64,000 bases of DNA from Porites lobata (GCA_942486035.1 CALNXK010000036.1:2166001-2230000); one strand, 5' to 3'; numbered from the stretch's first letter, positions 42,787 through 54,395 are shown. Notes: generated by a model not told the origin, from the letters alone. Made by a program: numbers and translations.

Positions 42787-44901
42787 GCTGCACTTCAATC
42801 TTATAATGTTTGATCTGTAAATCACTATCCGTGATAATTTTTAAACATCCTGCAAAGATAACTAACGAGCTGTGCATTGCAGAAGATTGCAGAAAAACAT
42901 TACATTCACGGACAAAAGAAAATGGCCTAGTCAGTCAGATCCAGAAGGCACTTTGGAGAAAAGTAAGACCCTTATTCAGCCGCAATAAAAAGCTTTACGC
43001 TTCAATAGAGGTAAAAAAAAATGCTCTTGCATCAGAGGGCAAATCCTGCTGACCAGAAACAAAAACCACAGTAAATCGATGTGTGCCATGACCTCTCAGT
43101 GTGAAAAAAGTGGCTAAAATCACATTTGCTCACTGAAAATGTAGAACCTTCCAGAGCATAATCTAGCCAGCAGAGGAAAACACTGGGAACAAGCAGCATT
43201 TTGGCATGAGATAAAAGTCGTGCAGGCCTACCGCCCCCTTTTATTGCTATAAATACCCCAAGGTGTAATTCCTGTCGGCGATCAAAGCACTGCTGATCTT
43301 TTTGTACTTGTTTTTGGTGCTTCATGTTCTGGAAAAGTCATGATAGTATCTGTACCTTTGGCATTCCAAGTTCGCTCATTGCAGGGGCTTGTTAAAGTAG
43401 AAACTGAACTAGCAAGACGAACAGCCTGTTAGGCACAAGTTAAGCAGCTTAAATCGGAAAAGCTCTCTTCTTGCTCAAGGAGAAATCTTAAGGATTCAAA
43501 TGCTTGCGCTAGTACAACGCTGTCTTGACCACTGTCAACCAGCAAGGTCTTATTTGCTTGAAATGCCAAAGACCGGCACGGTATTAATTCAGTTCGCTAA
43601 ATCTGGTTTAAAAGAAAGTCTTAACAGGTTCTTTTGGGATTTTTCTTTACATCTTTTTGGATATTTTGGTCTGCTATCGAGCCTTTTTGTTTCTGTGAGT
43701 GTTTGTTTCACTGCAGTACTTTCGATGGCGGCGCCTGATCGAAATGTCCGGTTGAAAGACTGCGTCGACGGAAGTCGCGGAAGTAAATTTGTCTCCGTGA
43801 ATCCGTTTTTGTTATCTCTGGAGAGATGGGAAAGAAGCTCTTGGCTGCAAATTCTACAGACAGGGTGTTTGCCGAGTTCCTTCTACATCGAATGTTCAAT
43901 TGTAAACAAAGGTCCCGTTGAAATCAGTTGAAAGCAAAACAAGTGAGTCAATCTAACATGAACAATGCTTTATTTAGCGAGTGATATCCTTAATGTAAAC
44001 TTATTGTCTGGCGTATCGCTCTAAAGTAGCGAGAACAATTATTAGCAAACCAATCCTTAGCAAAACCTAAAGAAACTGTAACACAGCGATTACAGCGACA
44101 AGACTGTACGCAGTGCTGATTCGACGATTTGCAAACACAGCTTCTCGCTTATTCTTTTGAGAACACATACCTAAGCTTCCTATAATAAATTGAGGAATCA
44201 AAACATTTCATAGTCGAATTGGGCTTCAGGAAAATGTCACCTGGTGCCTTAGACGTTTCGTAATTTTATGACCTTCATTGTGTTCATCGGACTCAACAAA
44301 GCATCCATACACATTCACTACCAGTTTAAATTTTGAACTGCTTTCTCCAGTGACATTTAACGAAGTCGGTAATACATCTTTCTCCATTTGGACAAGTTTA
44401 AAAGTCTTACTGGCCTCTTTGATACTGTCTCTTTAAGCTTCAGTCAAGCGTGAAAAAAGCTAGCCTCCCTCGAAGTCGTTTTTAGTATCATCACGTAACG
44501 CTCCTCAAAAGTGGAAGCCAATCAAAGCACTGCATTTGACAAAAAAATCGTTCAAAACAAAAACACAAGTGTGCAAAGCCGTTTGGGTGAACATGGGCCT
44601 TTACAATCCATATTTGGATGTCGGCTTTTGAAATTTTTTTTTCTCTTCTTCCTCTGTGGCCCCTCCGGCCTCTAACTTGCATCATGGACGTCCACATTCC
44701 AGAAGACACAGTTATGCTCAATGCACAGCTAAATGCATTGAATAAAATAGAATGGTAGTCTTACTGCTAATAGCAAACTCAGCAGACTGAAGCTGCTGGG
44801 TAGTCAAAAGGTGACTTTTCAGTCTGCGTGGGGCATACTCCTCCCTCCATGCTCTTTTCTAAAATTTTGAATTCACATTCAACACTGATTCCTTATTGTT
44901 G
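42787..44901. other. Intergenic, one weak candidate frame
   Basis: At 43725-43931 (+) an ATG in CGATGGCG context opens 68 codons (MAAPDRNVRLKDCVDG through NKGPVEIS), 10 bp after a TTTCACTGCAG that could be an acceptor. No family is recognised and no downstream exon is evident. The rest of the stretch shows nothing I can support. Confidence 0.3.
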
Positions 44902-45022
44902 TGATGACCTTGTTTTGTGAAGGTGAAGATCCAGCCTTTTTTCTTGTTTTACCCGTCTGGGCGCTGGCTGGCATCTTGCTCAAAATTCTGTGGCTTATAC
45001 CTGCAGTTCTCTTGCTTCAGCT
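44902..45022. repeat. Duplicated segment A' (copy of 46323-46445)
   Basis: It shares TGATGACCTTGTTTTGTGAA, CATCTTGCTCAAAATTCTGT and TTCTCTTGCTT with 46323-46445. In the other copy this segment contains the stop codon and 3' end of the P2X7-domain-like gene. Confidence 0.85.
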
Positions 45023-45117
45023 CACAACAGGTAATTTTTGGTACTGTCTTCCCAGAAATTCTCTTGCTTAGTGTTTTGGCAGTCATAAAGCCATTCAGGC
45101 TCCACTTTGTTGACTTT

Positions 45118-45845
45118 CATCTTAGTGTATTGGTTCTGAGGTCCAGTATACATGGGGAAGGAAGAGGGAAAGTGTCCCTGAGTGCAAATGTATACTGTGC
45201 AGTTTGCATTTGACTTGTCGATAACTGGGACACAACTGTAACACACTATATAAAACATGGATGGATGACACCTTGTGAATAAGAGCCATTTGTGCAGCGT
45301 TTGCACTCAAAGATCACTTTGTGAGATTTTCATTTCGTGAAGTGGTAGTGGCTGAATTAGAAATGTATTGAGGATAACAATTCTGATAAGCAAAAAACGG
45401 AAGAACAGCACAAATGCCGCAGGATCATATTCTGCTAGAGATAAGTAGCAGCAGAATTTCCACTCCAACATATCCAAAAGTAGTTCTAAAGAGGATCTAT
45501 CAAAGATTTGGTATTGATCATGGTCTTCCGAAGAAACACCACAGACTCTTACAGGAAGGCTGTGGTGCAGAAGAGTAGTACAAGTCACTTGTGAAGGACA
45601 AGTTATTGTCTGAAATGGGACAAGAATAGCTTTTGTATCTCGAGGAAATGAAGGCTCTTTTACTACTAACGATGAATACTCAGAACAGTTGTGAGATTTG
45701 ATCAATTTCTCTCAGTACTTGTGACAAATGTTGATCTTAAGCGTATGTTATCCAAGTCATTACACTGGATTATCTGTCACATTCAAAAAAGTAAAGTTAT
45801 TGTAGACTGCGTTCACAACAAGGAAGTATGCTATAAATCGACAAA
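45118..45845. repeat. Duplicated segment A (copy of 47888-48620)
   Basis: About 730 bp is in direct orientation with 47888-48620. Shared words include GAAGGAAGAGGGAAAGTGTC, AGATAAGTAGCAGCAGAATT and CACTGGATTATCTGTCACAT. On the minus strand a 132-codon frame (LELLLDMLEWKFCCYLSLAE) is largely conserved between the copies. Its family is unknown. Confidence 0.85.
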
Positions 45846-46284
45846 GAATATCGATCTTTGGTGTCCTTAGTTCGTAAATCCATTGGAATACAAATACACG
45901 AGGTAAATAGTAACATAAGGTCAATATAATACTTAAGAGCATTCACCACTCTTCTCTAAGTGTTTACCAGTGCCAAGTTGAAATCTTTCTGATCCAGACT
46001 TCACAAACTCAGCTAGGTAAGCTATTTTTCGATGTTTGGATTATCGTAAAACTTTTGCCACAAAGACCTTAAGGACACTTTCCTTTGAATTCGTTGCCAC
46101 TAATGCCACTAAATCACAAGTGAGGGGAATGTAATCGATGTTCCCTGCTTGGTTTTCTTTGCTATCAACTTCTTTAGTGTCTTTTATATGTGATTTTCCT
46201 TTTTTTTGTTACATAAGTGCATGTTCGGCAGTGCATTCACCAAAGAAAGTTAGTAGGAATTACCATAAGACATTAAGTAAAACA

Positions 46285-46290
46285 TTTATT
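46285..46290 (-). promoter_or_regulatory. Candidate polyadenylation signal AATAAA
   Basis: TTTATT on the + strand, 128 bp past the stop of the minus-strand P2X7-domain-like gene. Confidence 0.4.
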
Positions 46291-46322
46291 TTTTGTTAAC
46301 GTACGATGTTTCCCTTTTGGTT

Positions 46323-46445
46323 TGATGACCTTGTTTTGTGAAGATCAAGTTCCAGCCTTTTCTCTTCTCTTACCCCTGATGGTGTTCTGGCCCCCATCTT
46401 GCTCAAAATTCTGTGGCTTATGCCCGCAATTCTCTTGCTTTAGCT
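46323..46445. repeat. Duplicated segment B' (copy of 44902-45022)
   Basis: Direct copy of A'. It overlaps the last codons and 3' flank of the minus-strand gene at 46418-47470. Confidence 0.85.
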
Positions 46446-47470
46446 GGCAAAAGCTCATCTAAGATTCCCATAAGTTCCCAACTCAATCCAAATTTTCTAT
46501 CTGGGTTTGTAAGAACGTGCAAAGCAATTTTTAAGACTTCAAAAGCTTTACATTGGGGTCTATTATACTGATGATCATTGGTGGCAACAGCCTCCAAAAA
46601 CTTGACAAGAAAAGGAGCCACCTTTGTAATTTCCGTGGATGGATCCTTGCTAACATATATTCGGACAGAAGATAAAGGGGGTGGTGATTCTATGAGATCA
46701 GTCCACGGCGATAAGCTTAGATGTATCAATTATTCAATTCTATGTAAGGTTCAATCGTTCCGATACAAAGTCAACAATACCCCAACTTACTCATCATTAC
46801 TTTTGTTGCTTTGCCCACGAACAGTTGTGTACGACTTTCCAGCTCGCATTTTTAGGCCCAGTGCAGCCACTTCTAATACGTGGCAGTTTAAGCAGACGCT
46901 TTCAAACCCTGGACGGAGGGTTATGCATATGGTCCGGTCTCCAATGGCTTCTTCCATGACCTCTTTGCAGCAAATGCACTCCTGCGCTTTTGTAACAAGG
47001 CTGACAGAGCAGTTCGAGTACGAACACCTGCAAAATAATGTGAAAAATACGTCTGTATAAAATTATTAATTGTCTGACCGCTTTAAAACTATCGCATAAA
47101 ATCAGAACTACCGCTAATCACATAGCAACGAAATTGTAAACTTAAACAAAACACATAGTCGCGTTCATCATGCACACGATTTAACGACAGGTATGTTAAA
47201 ATTGGAAAATAAAAATATAAATCTACATTCCATGATACCATACCATTCATTCGCTGGCACCTTTCCCGAATATCTTTGTTGAAACTGTTGTTCCTCTTCT
47301 TTGCGATGAACTCTTTTGTTGTAGTCCGCGGCTTCTTCCTCGGTGGTAAGAGGTTCGCAACTGTCGTTGTACGATGCAAATTCAGACAATTCCCCAATCA
47401 CTTTGTCAACTGTAAAACTTTCTAGATCACTTTCAGATGTGCAGGAAGAGGAATCCGACGGAGAAGACAT
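46418..47470 (-). CDS. Small Cys-rich protein related to the P2X7 receptor cytoplasmic domain, three exons
   Basis: The model is 47470-47244, 47027-46791 and 46649-46418, giving 231 residues. All splice sites are GT-AG and all three phases agree. Exon 1 gives an acidic, Ser-rich N-terminus (MSSPSDSSSCTSESDLES). Exon 2 reads NEWCSYSNCSVS, ECICCKEV, then RPGFESVCLNCHVLEVAAL. This is the WCxCxxC...ECxCC...HPxFxxVCLNxxVLxxA pattern of the Zn-binding intracellular domain of P2X7 receptors, which occurs as stand-alone genes in corals and anemones. Exon 3 (FLVKFLEAVATNDHQYN, then GLSWELMGILDELLP) does not resemble the usual continuation (YRQF...) and is unidentified. No membrane segment is seen. One family Cys is replaced (WCSYSNC), so zinc binding may be altered. 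Start: the ATG at 47470. An upstream in-frame ATG at 47503 is possible. Confidence 0.6.
46791..47027 (-). CDS. Exon 2 of P2X7-domain-like gene (family-defining exon)
   Basis: The acceptor is CATTATTTTGCAG and the donor is GTAAGT. It contains six Cys in CSYSNC, CICC and VCLNC arrangements. A 160-codon + strand frame over it is a shadow. Confidence 0.65.
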
Positions 47471-47887
47471 CTTAATGGCTCTAAACTCACAAACTTTTCC
47501 CAAATGCGAATCTTTTGGTTGATGTTTCTACATCACAGTGCATAAATCACGTGGTCAAACGCAAGACCGCTTTGCGGAGATCTGGCGGACTATTATTTTG
47601 CGAACTTTGTAATGGCGGACGGTATTTACGCACTTTTCAGTGGGAAATTTCCAGCCCCCGTACACAAGTATCATTCCAATTTTTCGCTGTTTGTATAATT
47701 TTGAACATATAGAAAAGATTTATGTTAAACAAACTCGGAAACAAAAACAACAATTTTCCTTGTAGTAGCACGTTAAATATACCGAGTGAAGAGTTAACTT
47801 CTTCAGTTTTTCTACGTCAGTCACGCAGAAAGTTCTGTAATTTTTCGTCCAGCTTTGGTGGACTAATCCAAAGGGAAAACGTGAACT

Positions 47888-48620
47888 CATCTTAGTGTAT
47901 TGGTTGTGAGGTACAGAATACATTGGGAAGGAAGAGGGAAAGTGTCTCTGTGAGCAAATGTATTGAAACGTTGAGCACTGTGCAGCTTGTGTTTGACTTG
48001 TCGATAACTGGGACACATCTGTAACTCACTAGAAAAAATGGATGAACGACACCTTGTGAATAGAGCCACTTGTGTAGCGTTTGCACCCAAAGATCACTTT
48101 GTGAGATTTTCATTTCGTGGAGTGGTAGCAGGTGAATTAGAAATGCTTTGAGGATATCAATTCTGATAAGCAAAAATCGGAATAATCGCACAAATGCCAC
48201 GAGATCGAATTCTGCAAGAGATAAGTAGCAGCAGAATTTCCACTCCAACATATCCAAAAGTAGTTCTAACGAGGATGTATCAAAGATTTGCTATTGATCA
48301 TGGGGTTCTGAAGAAACGCCACAGAGACGTATAGGAAGGCTTTGGTGCAGAAGAGTGGTACAAATTACTTGTGAAGGACAGGTAATTGGCTGAAATGGAT
48401 CAAGAATAGCTTTCGTATCTCGTGGAAATGGCTCGCTATTGATGCTGAATGCTCAGAACAGTTGTGAGATTTGATCAATTTCTTTCAGTTCTTTTGACAA
48501 ACGTTGATCTTGAGCATATGGTATCCAAGCTATGACACTGGATTATCTGTCACATAAAAAAAAAAAACTAAAGCTATCTCAGACTGCGGTCATAACAAAG
48601 AAATATGCTATAAATCAAGA
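47888..48620. repeat. Duplicated segment B (copy of 45118-45845)
   Basis: It lies upstream (in minus-strand sense) of the P2X7-domain-like gene. The conserved minus frame of copy A is interrupted here by a stop (DQ-stop-QIFD in place of DQYQIFD). Confidence 0.85.
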
Positions 48621-48639
48621 AAATGTAACTCTTCAATTT

Positions 48640-49530
48640 TTTCGGTGAATGTGAAGCACCATCATCAGATTTCGTGCCAGCTGCTTCATGCTGGTTCTCC
48701 ATTTCTTTCTGTTTAGAGAATCTCATAATGCGATGAAGATCAGATGCAGCTTGTAGACATGCTTCTTCCTTTTCCATAAGGTAATAAAATCTGTTTGCAG
48801 TGGCCTCATTATGCGCCGCAAGGTCGGCTAAATCTTATCTCAACTCATTATGCCGTGTGGCACATTTGTGACTGCAGACTTGTGAAACAAAGTTGATGAG
48901 ATGTGCCCTTGCATTTTGCCTTTCGTCCTGTTGCATTTATACCAGTGCAGATTTGGCCAGACTCCATCCAAGACAAAAATACGTAAGCTTTGCTACTCTC
49001 ATTCTCATTACTAGTTGAATCCAACACCTTGCTTTGCACTTCCTTGAAGTACACTTGTAAATACGAGAATAGGGTTGGTGACAACACCACGCATGCTGGG
49101 CTGTGAGTGTCTGCTGTTTTGTGCTTGACACTTATGACGATGCTATCCTGCTTTTTCTTTGCACCCTCATATTCACCAACTGTCATATTAGTCAACACAC
49201 CAGATGAGTGTGCCTTTCAATGGTAATTTCAAGGAGCAGAAAATCTCCGAAAAGAGTGTACACGGCATGGTTTACAACCAGTGAATGCACTCCAGTGAGT
49301 TTTCCTATTTGTCCGATAGCGCTCCCTGCTGACTCATTCTGTTCAAACTCATTGATCATATCAGGGGTTACTAGGTTGCTGAGGTCGTTGTTCATGTTCT
49401 CTAGTTGCCTCCGTTTGCTATCCTTTTTGTACAACATGGGCTAAAGACGTGCTTTCTCTGCAATTTGGCTGACAAGGGCAGTATCAACATCCACACACTC
49501 AGGTTTCTCTGGTGTCACGTACAAACAGAA
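48640..49530 (-). pseudogene. Tyrosine-recombinase-type transposon gene, broken
   Basis: Pieces in order: VTPEKPECVDVDTALVSQ, a stop, MLYKKDSKRRQLENMNND, TGVHSLVVNHAVYTLFGDFL, then after a frameshift SGVLTNMTVGEYEGAKKKQD, HKTADTHSPACVVLSPTLFS and VFLSWMESGQICTGINATG. After another break comes DLADLAAHNEATANRFYYLM and EKEEACLQAASDLHRIMR. The last motif, LAxLxxHxxxTAxxxYxL, is the tyrosine-recombinase C-terminal box with the Tyr retained. Two frameshifts and stops disable it. It is related in type to the fragment at 24063. Confidence 0.65.
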
Positions 49531-49695
49531 ATGCCTCAAACTGAGATGATACACCTTATGGTATCAGCAATATACTTCGTTGCTGTATGCAAAATGTCCG
49601 AGACAAGACCGTTTCTAAACAAAGACCTCAAGTTCTTTCTTGGGTCAATTGTTTCCAGAATACGAACCAACTGGGAGTCATGTTGTTTGGATACA

Positions 49696-50083
49696 GGGTT
49701 CGTACAGGTCATGGAAAACCTGGAAAGTCGTGGAATTTAATAATTTCATTTTCCAGGCCTGCAAAGTCATGAAATTTAATTGTCGTTCCTGGAAAGTCAT
49801 GGAAAATTAAAGATTTGTATAATAGATAAGTTGCTGCAGATGACAAAGCAAGGCTGGACAATGTAAGATCAAGACAACAAATCAATCAGGCAAACGGAAG
49901 ACATTTTGGTGGACTGAGGATACCAGAGTTTGTGTCTCTTGAACTGCTTTAGGTAAAAACAAGGAAAGTTTGAGAAATTTTCGAAAGCGACAGCTTAACG
50001 TAAGGTCGTGGAAAACTTGAAAAGGTCATGGAAATAGTCATGGAAAGTCATGGAATTTGAAGGGCTCAAAAGAGTACGAACCC
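49696..50083. mobile_element. MITE with GGGTTCGTAC ends and CATGGAAA words
   Basis: The ends are GGGTTCGTAC and GTACGAACCC. Inside both ends are repeats of 'aaagtcatggaa' (49720, 49795, 50025-50050). There is no reading frame. It sits next to the tyrosine-recombinase remnant. Target duplication is not clear. Confidence 0.7.
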
Positions 50084-51280
50084 AATCGATAGCTTTGCAT
50101 CCTTTCCATTGCCATCTGAATCTTAATCTCTCTATTGAAGTGTGCAGAAATCAAACTTTTTAATAGTATTATTCTACACATTTCAAGTGCAGCGATTTGT
50201 TTATACAAAACAAGAAAAATAACTTTACGATATATGTATTACGTGGATTAACTGTTGTCTACATTAACTGATGTTTATTTAACTCACATTAAATCCACAT
50301 ACATACCATCCATTGGTTCCTCTATGACAATTCTCTGACGTATTCTAGGCTCTTGAGTTTAAAAATAGATCCCACAATGAAACAGCAAATAACCAAAAAA
50401 CGAGGAAAGAGAGAAGGGAAGAGAAATGTCGTATTTTTTATTCCAAAACAACTAAAATATTCACAGCACAAAAATCCTGAACAGACACGCTGCAGTCCTT
50501 CCCACAGGTTGCTTGTCGAGCTCACCGCTGCATCGAACGCTAATAAATAACAATGGAAGAAACAAACTTGTAAATAAGTGGCAAATTTTCTCCTTCATAT
50601 GCAACAACAGCCTGAATTTCAGCCATTTTCTCCAATAACAAACTCTCACCACTTCCTAACTGAAGGAAACAGGTAAAATTAATGCCTACTTTTTAAACAA
50701 TGCTGTTCCCACGCTGTAGGAACAACATTCGTTAAAAAGTTGAAGAAAATACTACTTCAAGTAAAAACAGTTGTTTCAATATTCACAATTCAAAACAATA
50801 TGAAATGTTTGCTTGCTATTAAAGCATAACGACTTCAATTCCATGAACTGCACAATGTAAAATTTGCAACCGACTTCTTACACTTACTGATTTATCACCT
50901 TAACCATTATAAATTGCAACTAATTATGTAAAAAATAGCTTTAAGTCAAAATAATTGATTTAATGTTTAACTTACACATCTTTCTACTTGTAAGCTCACC
51001 AAACAGACCAAAGGAGAAGTAGACCTATTTTCCAGAGAGTTTGAAAGTCAACCATGCACTTTATGTTTCAAAGTCACGTGGAAAGCATACTATTCGTTAT
51101 CAAAAAAGATTGATTGACAAAATTAAAAAAAAAAAAGTTTTTATTGGCTCGTTTTTGTCTTAACATCGATAACTAGGCAGCAACTGGCAAAGGTTAACAT
51201 CAATTGCATTAGGGTTGGGTCGACTGATTTTTGTCCTATAAAAGTAGCTAGAAATCTAGGCTTCTTGGTTTGATGAGAAG
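50084..51280. other. Intergenic, no recognised feature
   Basis: AT-rich. A poly-A run at 51126-51137 is the only simple feature. Confidence 0.45.
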
Positions 51281-51286
51281 CTCACT

Positions 51287-51760
51287 ATGTCAACTGATAT
51301 TAGCAAGTTATGTGGTGTTCCCTTTTACCATTTGCATAATATCAAACGCATTGAGCAAGTATTTGTCTCGAGAATCAACAGAAATGCTTGTCCACATGCA
51401 TTTATTACATTTTGTGTTGATTTACAAGAAGCCTGGTTTGGACATTCCGTTCAAAAGTTTCTGTTCAGTCAGTAACCTCTGTTATATTTCTAAATTGTCA
51501 GAGAGGGCTCAGGGCTGAGCAGTTTATGTAGCATCTGACTGTCAACAATTTACATTCTCATCTTCAATTGGCACATAAACAGCAACATAGTATGGAGACG
51601 GCGCTTTATGTTAAGTTAAGAATGATATTTTGATGTCCATGAATGAGCAACATGTCACCTTACTCGTATTTTTTGATTTATGTGCAACTTTGGACACAAT
51701 ACATCATGATAAGCTGATTAAATAGATAGGGTGTCATATGTAGAGACATGTTTTTCAAAT
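51287..51760 (+). pseudogene. LINE reverse transcriptase fragments in permuted order
   Basis: The first piece (51287-51420) reads ISKLCGVPFYHLHNIKRIEQ and HAFIT, the thumb-side segment that normally follows the catalytic core. Immediately after it, in another frame, come KKPGLDIPFKSF, VSNLCYISKLSERA, then HLTVNNLHSHLQLAHKQQHS and HVTLLVFFDLCATLDTIHHD. The last holds the motif A Asp of the reverse transcriptase core. The core's second catalytic block (YxDD) is absent. Several frame changes are present. Confidence 0.7.
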
Positions 51761-52724
51761 TGTTGCCATTCTTGAGGCCGGGCCACTCTGAAAAAAATTG
51801 GTACGTTGGGATTACTTGGTGTATATTATATATCTTTTTGGACTAACCTACCTAACAGAACAAATAGAACTAAAAAAGCTTTTGTTGTTGAAAGAATTTC
51901 GCGAAATTTGGATATTGTGAGTGTTAGCAAAATCAAAAGGATCTTCTCTCCCGGAAATTATGTATCATATTGTTCTTAAGTAACAGATAATAAATTCTGT
52001 CCCATAGGTAGTTTAGATGGAAAAATGAGAAGTGTGATAACACAGCGAGCCACACGTTCAAGCGGTTGCTGAACAGACATTTTAATCTCTATCAAGTGCC
52101 TTGAAGGTACAAACGAAACTGAATATATAATGAGTCTAGCAGCACGTGCAAATGAAATTCAACACAGGGCGTGAAAATTACAATATTATAACAAGAAGTG
52201 GCTTTCATGAAAATTTCATGGAACACCTACACTAAAACAGAAATGAAATTAACACAAATCGTCTATATTCCTGATAGAAATACTGGAAATTCGGATATTT
52301 TGCCTTTTTTTACATATTTAAAACAGCTATAAGCTTACCATGTTTCTTTCAAAATATCGAAAATGTTCCTTTCTGGCCAATCTGTTGAGAACAAGAAGAT
52401 GCTCGAATGCTTGTATGCGTAATGTGCTGTTGTAAGTAAGAATTACTGGTATGTTGAATGGCAGTGGAAAGTTGGGTAGTGTATCATCAACAAATGTGTG
52501 CAGGAGAGACGGAGATGTTCTGTTAGGGACTAATACACTGGAAGATAAGTTACACACAGGGGTTTCTTTGCTACTCGAAACGAAACTTACATCAATATTA
52601 TCACTATGTATGCTAAAAGTATGGGTAGTTCACTAAAATTTGCATTCCCTTTTTTTAATGTCCTCAAAAAATGCACTTCCACATTCAACAATAGCATGTA
52701 ATGTATCATAGTTCCAATAACTAC
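51761..52724. other. Intergenic, no recognised feature
   Basis: A 76-codon minus frame at 52327-52557 shows no family resemblance. Confidence 0.4.
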
Positions 52725-52875
52725 AGGGCTGCAAGGCTGTGCCCTAGGAAAATTTCAGGGAGCCCTTCAGGCTCCCAAGCATTTTAGCTGGGGTGCCCAG
52801 GCCTAAAAGATCTAGATGGTCGCCCAAATAGAACTTTCGGGGAGCACTTTGGTCTTCCATTCTAGCTGGGTGCCC
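52725..52875. repeat. Repeat related to the 40744 element
   Basis: It shares GCAAGGCTG(T/C)(G/T)CC, CAGGGAGCCCTTC and GGCTCC words with 40744-40800 and continues with 'gggtgcccag' words. Only one end is recognisable. Confidence 0.55.
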
Positions 52876-53616
52876 TATATGTTATTGAATCAAACGTTGC
52901 TAAAGTTGTTATATAATTGATTTTACATCTTATAATTTGTATCCAGACATTGATTTTGCTCTTAACCCCCCTCTTTTAATTCTGTTTTTTTTTTAACGTT
53001 GTTCGTTTTTGTTATTAATTATTTCTTTTTCTTGGTGTGACTTGTTGATGTAAGAATATGCTTGTTTTTACCTGAGACATTTCAGCAAGAGCAGAGATTG
53101 AACCACTGGCCCATATAATGGTGCTGCTTTGCGAGAATGAGCGGTCAGATTCTCCCCCGAGTTTGGTGGGCAGGTGAGCTAATGCGAAGATCAGCTCTGT
53201 CTTTAAACACTGGTAGTAAATAAGTGAATTTGGTCTTGTAACTGCTCGATCGATGAAAACATTAGCGAAGTATTTAAGGATCATGGAAATGGACCCAAGG
53301 TACATTACAATGATTTCAAATCCGTACAAGATAGATTTATTCTTAACACAGCAGCATGCTAATTAAAGCCATATGGACATGGTAGATTGGTGTCGTTGGT
53401 TTAAATTTAGATTATGTAGCACTTCCAAACCTGTTGCAATGCAGATGTCTTCTAGGCATTTTCCTTTCTTATCAATGTTGTAGATACAATAACGTAATTT
53501 CAACGTTACCTTTTATGGCTGGTATGTAAGATGTACCTGTGAATTTTTAATAAAGGCAGAGGTTCCATTAAAGAAAGCTCATAGGGGGTGTTCTTGAACA
53601 TGACAATGGCAGAGGT

Positions 53617-54040
53617 TCTTCCTTCAAATTATTTGCATACCCTCCTTGTTGATTTTGCTACTTTCTTTGTGGTAGGATTATCAACAAACGAAAAGAGGTA
53701 AAATATTGGCCCTTTTCATTAGATTTATTTAGAAATGTTTTTGGGCGTGCTATTTTGGTATTCTTCTTTAGCCAGAGCTGTTTCAAGGTGCCCCCCCACT
53801 CACACAATGTTTTTTCCAGAAGGATTTCAGGTAAGGGAATTCTTCTGAGTACCCCACAGCGTTTCACAAAAGTTACCGTGGGGAATCGATCCTTCATGGC
53901 TGCAGCGCCACGGTGTTAATTGGAACAGTCTTCCGGTAAGCATTACATCTGCTTGCACCAAACGTGATGTTAGTACAATTAATTTATATTTAGATTCGTA
54001 CATAGATTTTCTGCAAATTACTTTTCTTATAACCACTTGT
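53617..54040. repeat. Dispersed repeat C, copy 1
   Basis: Direct-orientation match to 57674-58096. It shares CTTCCTTCAAATTATT, TTCTTTGTGGTAGG, GTTTTTGGGCGTG and CATGGCTGCAGCGCCA. Short minus frames in both copies differ by frameshifts. Function unknown. Confidence 0.85.
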
Positions 54041-54104
54041 AATAGCATAGTTTTTGTCTGTGATTCTATTCATAGTCATGGTAAGTAGGCTCTTAGTTTT
54101 GTAT

Positions 54105-54395
54105 TTATTGTAATCCTTAAAGCGGACTGATATGGCTCCAAGAGCCCCAATAACAACAGGCACTACAATGACGTTTTGCATGCGCCAGACTTTTGCAATT
54201 TCATCTCTCAATAGTTGGTATTTCTCTAACTTCTCAAGTTCACCTTGTCATCACCTGGGATGGCAACATCAGTTATGACAACCTCTCTCTCCTTGTCTTC
54301 TTGCCTCAATTTTCCGATCACACTGGACTGTGAAATCCCTCAGTATCTTGAAGTTTTCACTTTCCACCACTCCCTCCGGCTTCTCTTCACACCAG
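54105..54395 (-). pseudogene. C-terminal fragment of a LINE-type polyprotein
   Basis: The minus frame reads EEKPEGVVESENFKILRDFT and VQCDRKIEARR. After frame changes it gives VVITDVAIPGDDKV and EKYQLLRDEIAKVW, then VIVVPVVIGALGAIS. This succession (IxxRRPDI, VxIVDVAIPGD, KYxxLxxEIxxxW, VxxVPVVIGALG) is the C-terminal domain found after the reverse transcriptase in many invertebrate retroelement ORFs. It is broken by several indels. Confidence 0.65.

Noticed and set aside
43725..43931. 68-codon frame MAAPDRN as a gene
   Set aside because: No recognised domain and no compatible downstream exon. Kept only as a note in the intergenic entry.
46578..47060. 160-codon + frame
   Set aside because: It is antisense to exons 2 and 3 of the minus-strand P2X7-domain-like gene.
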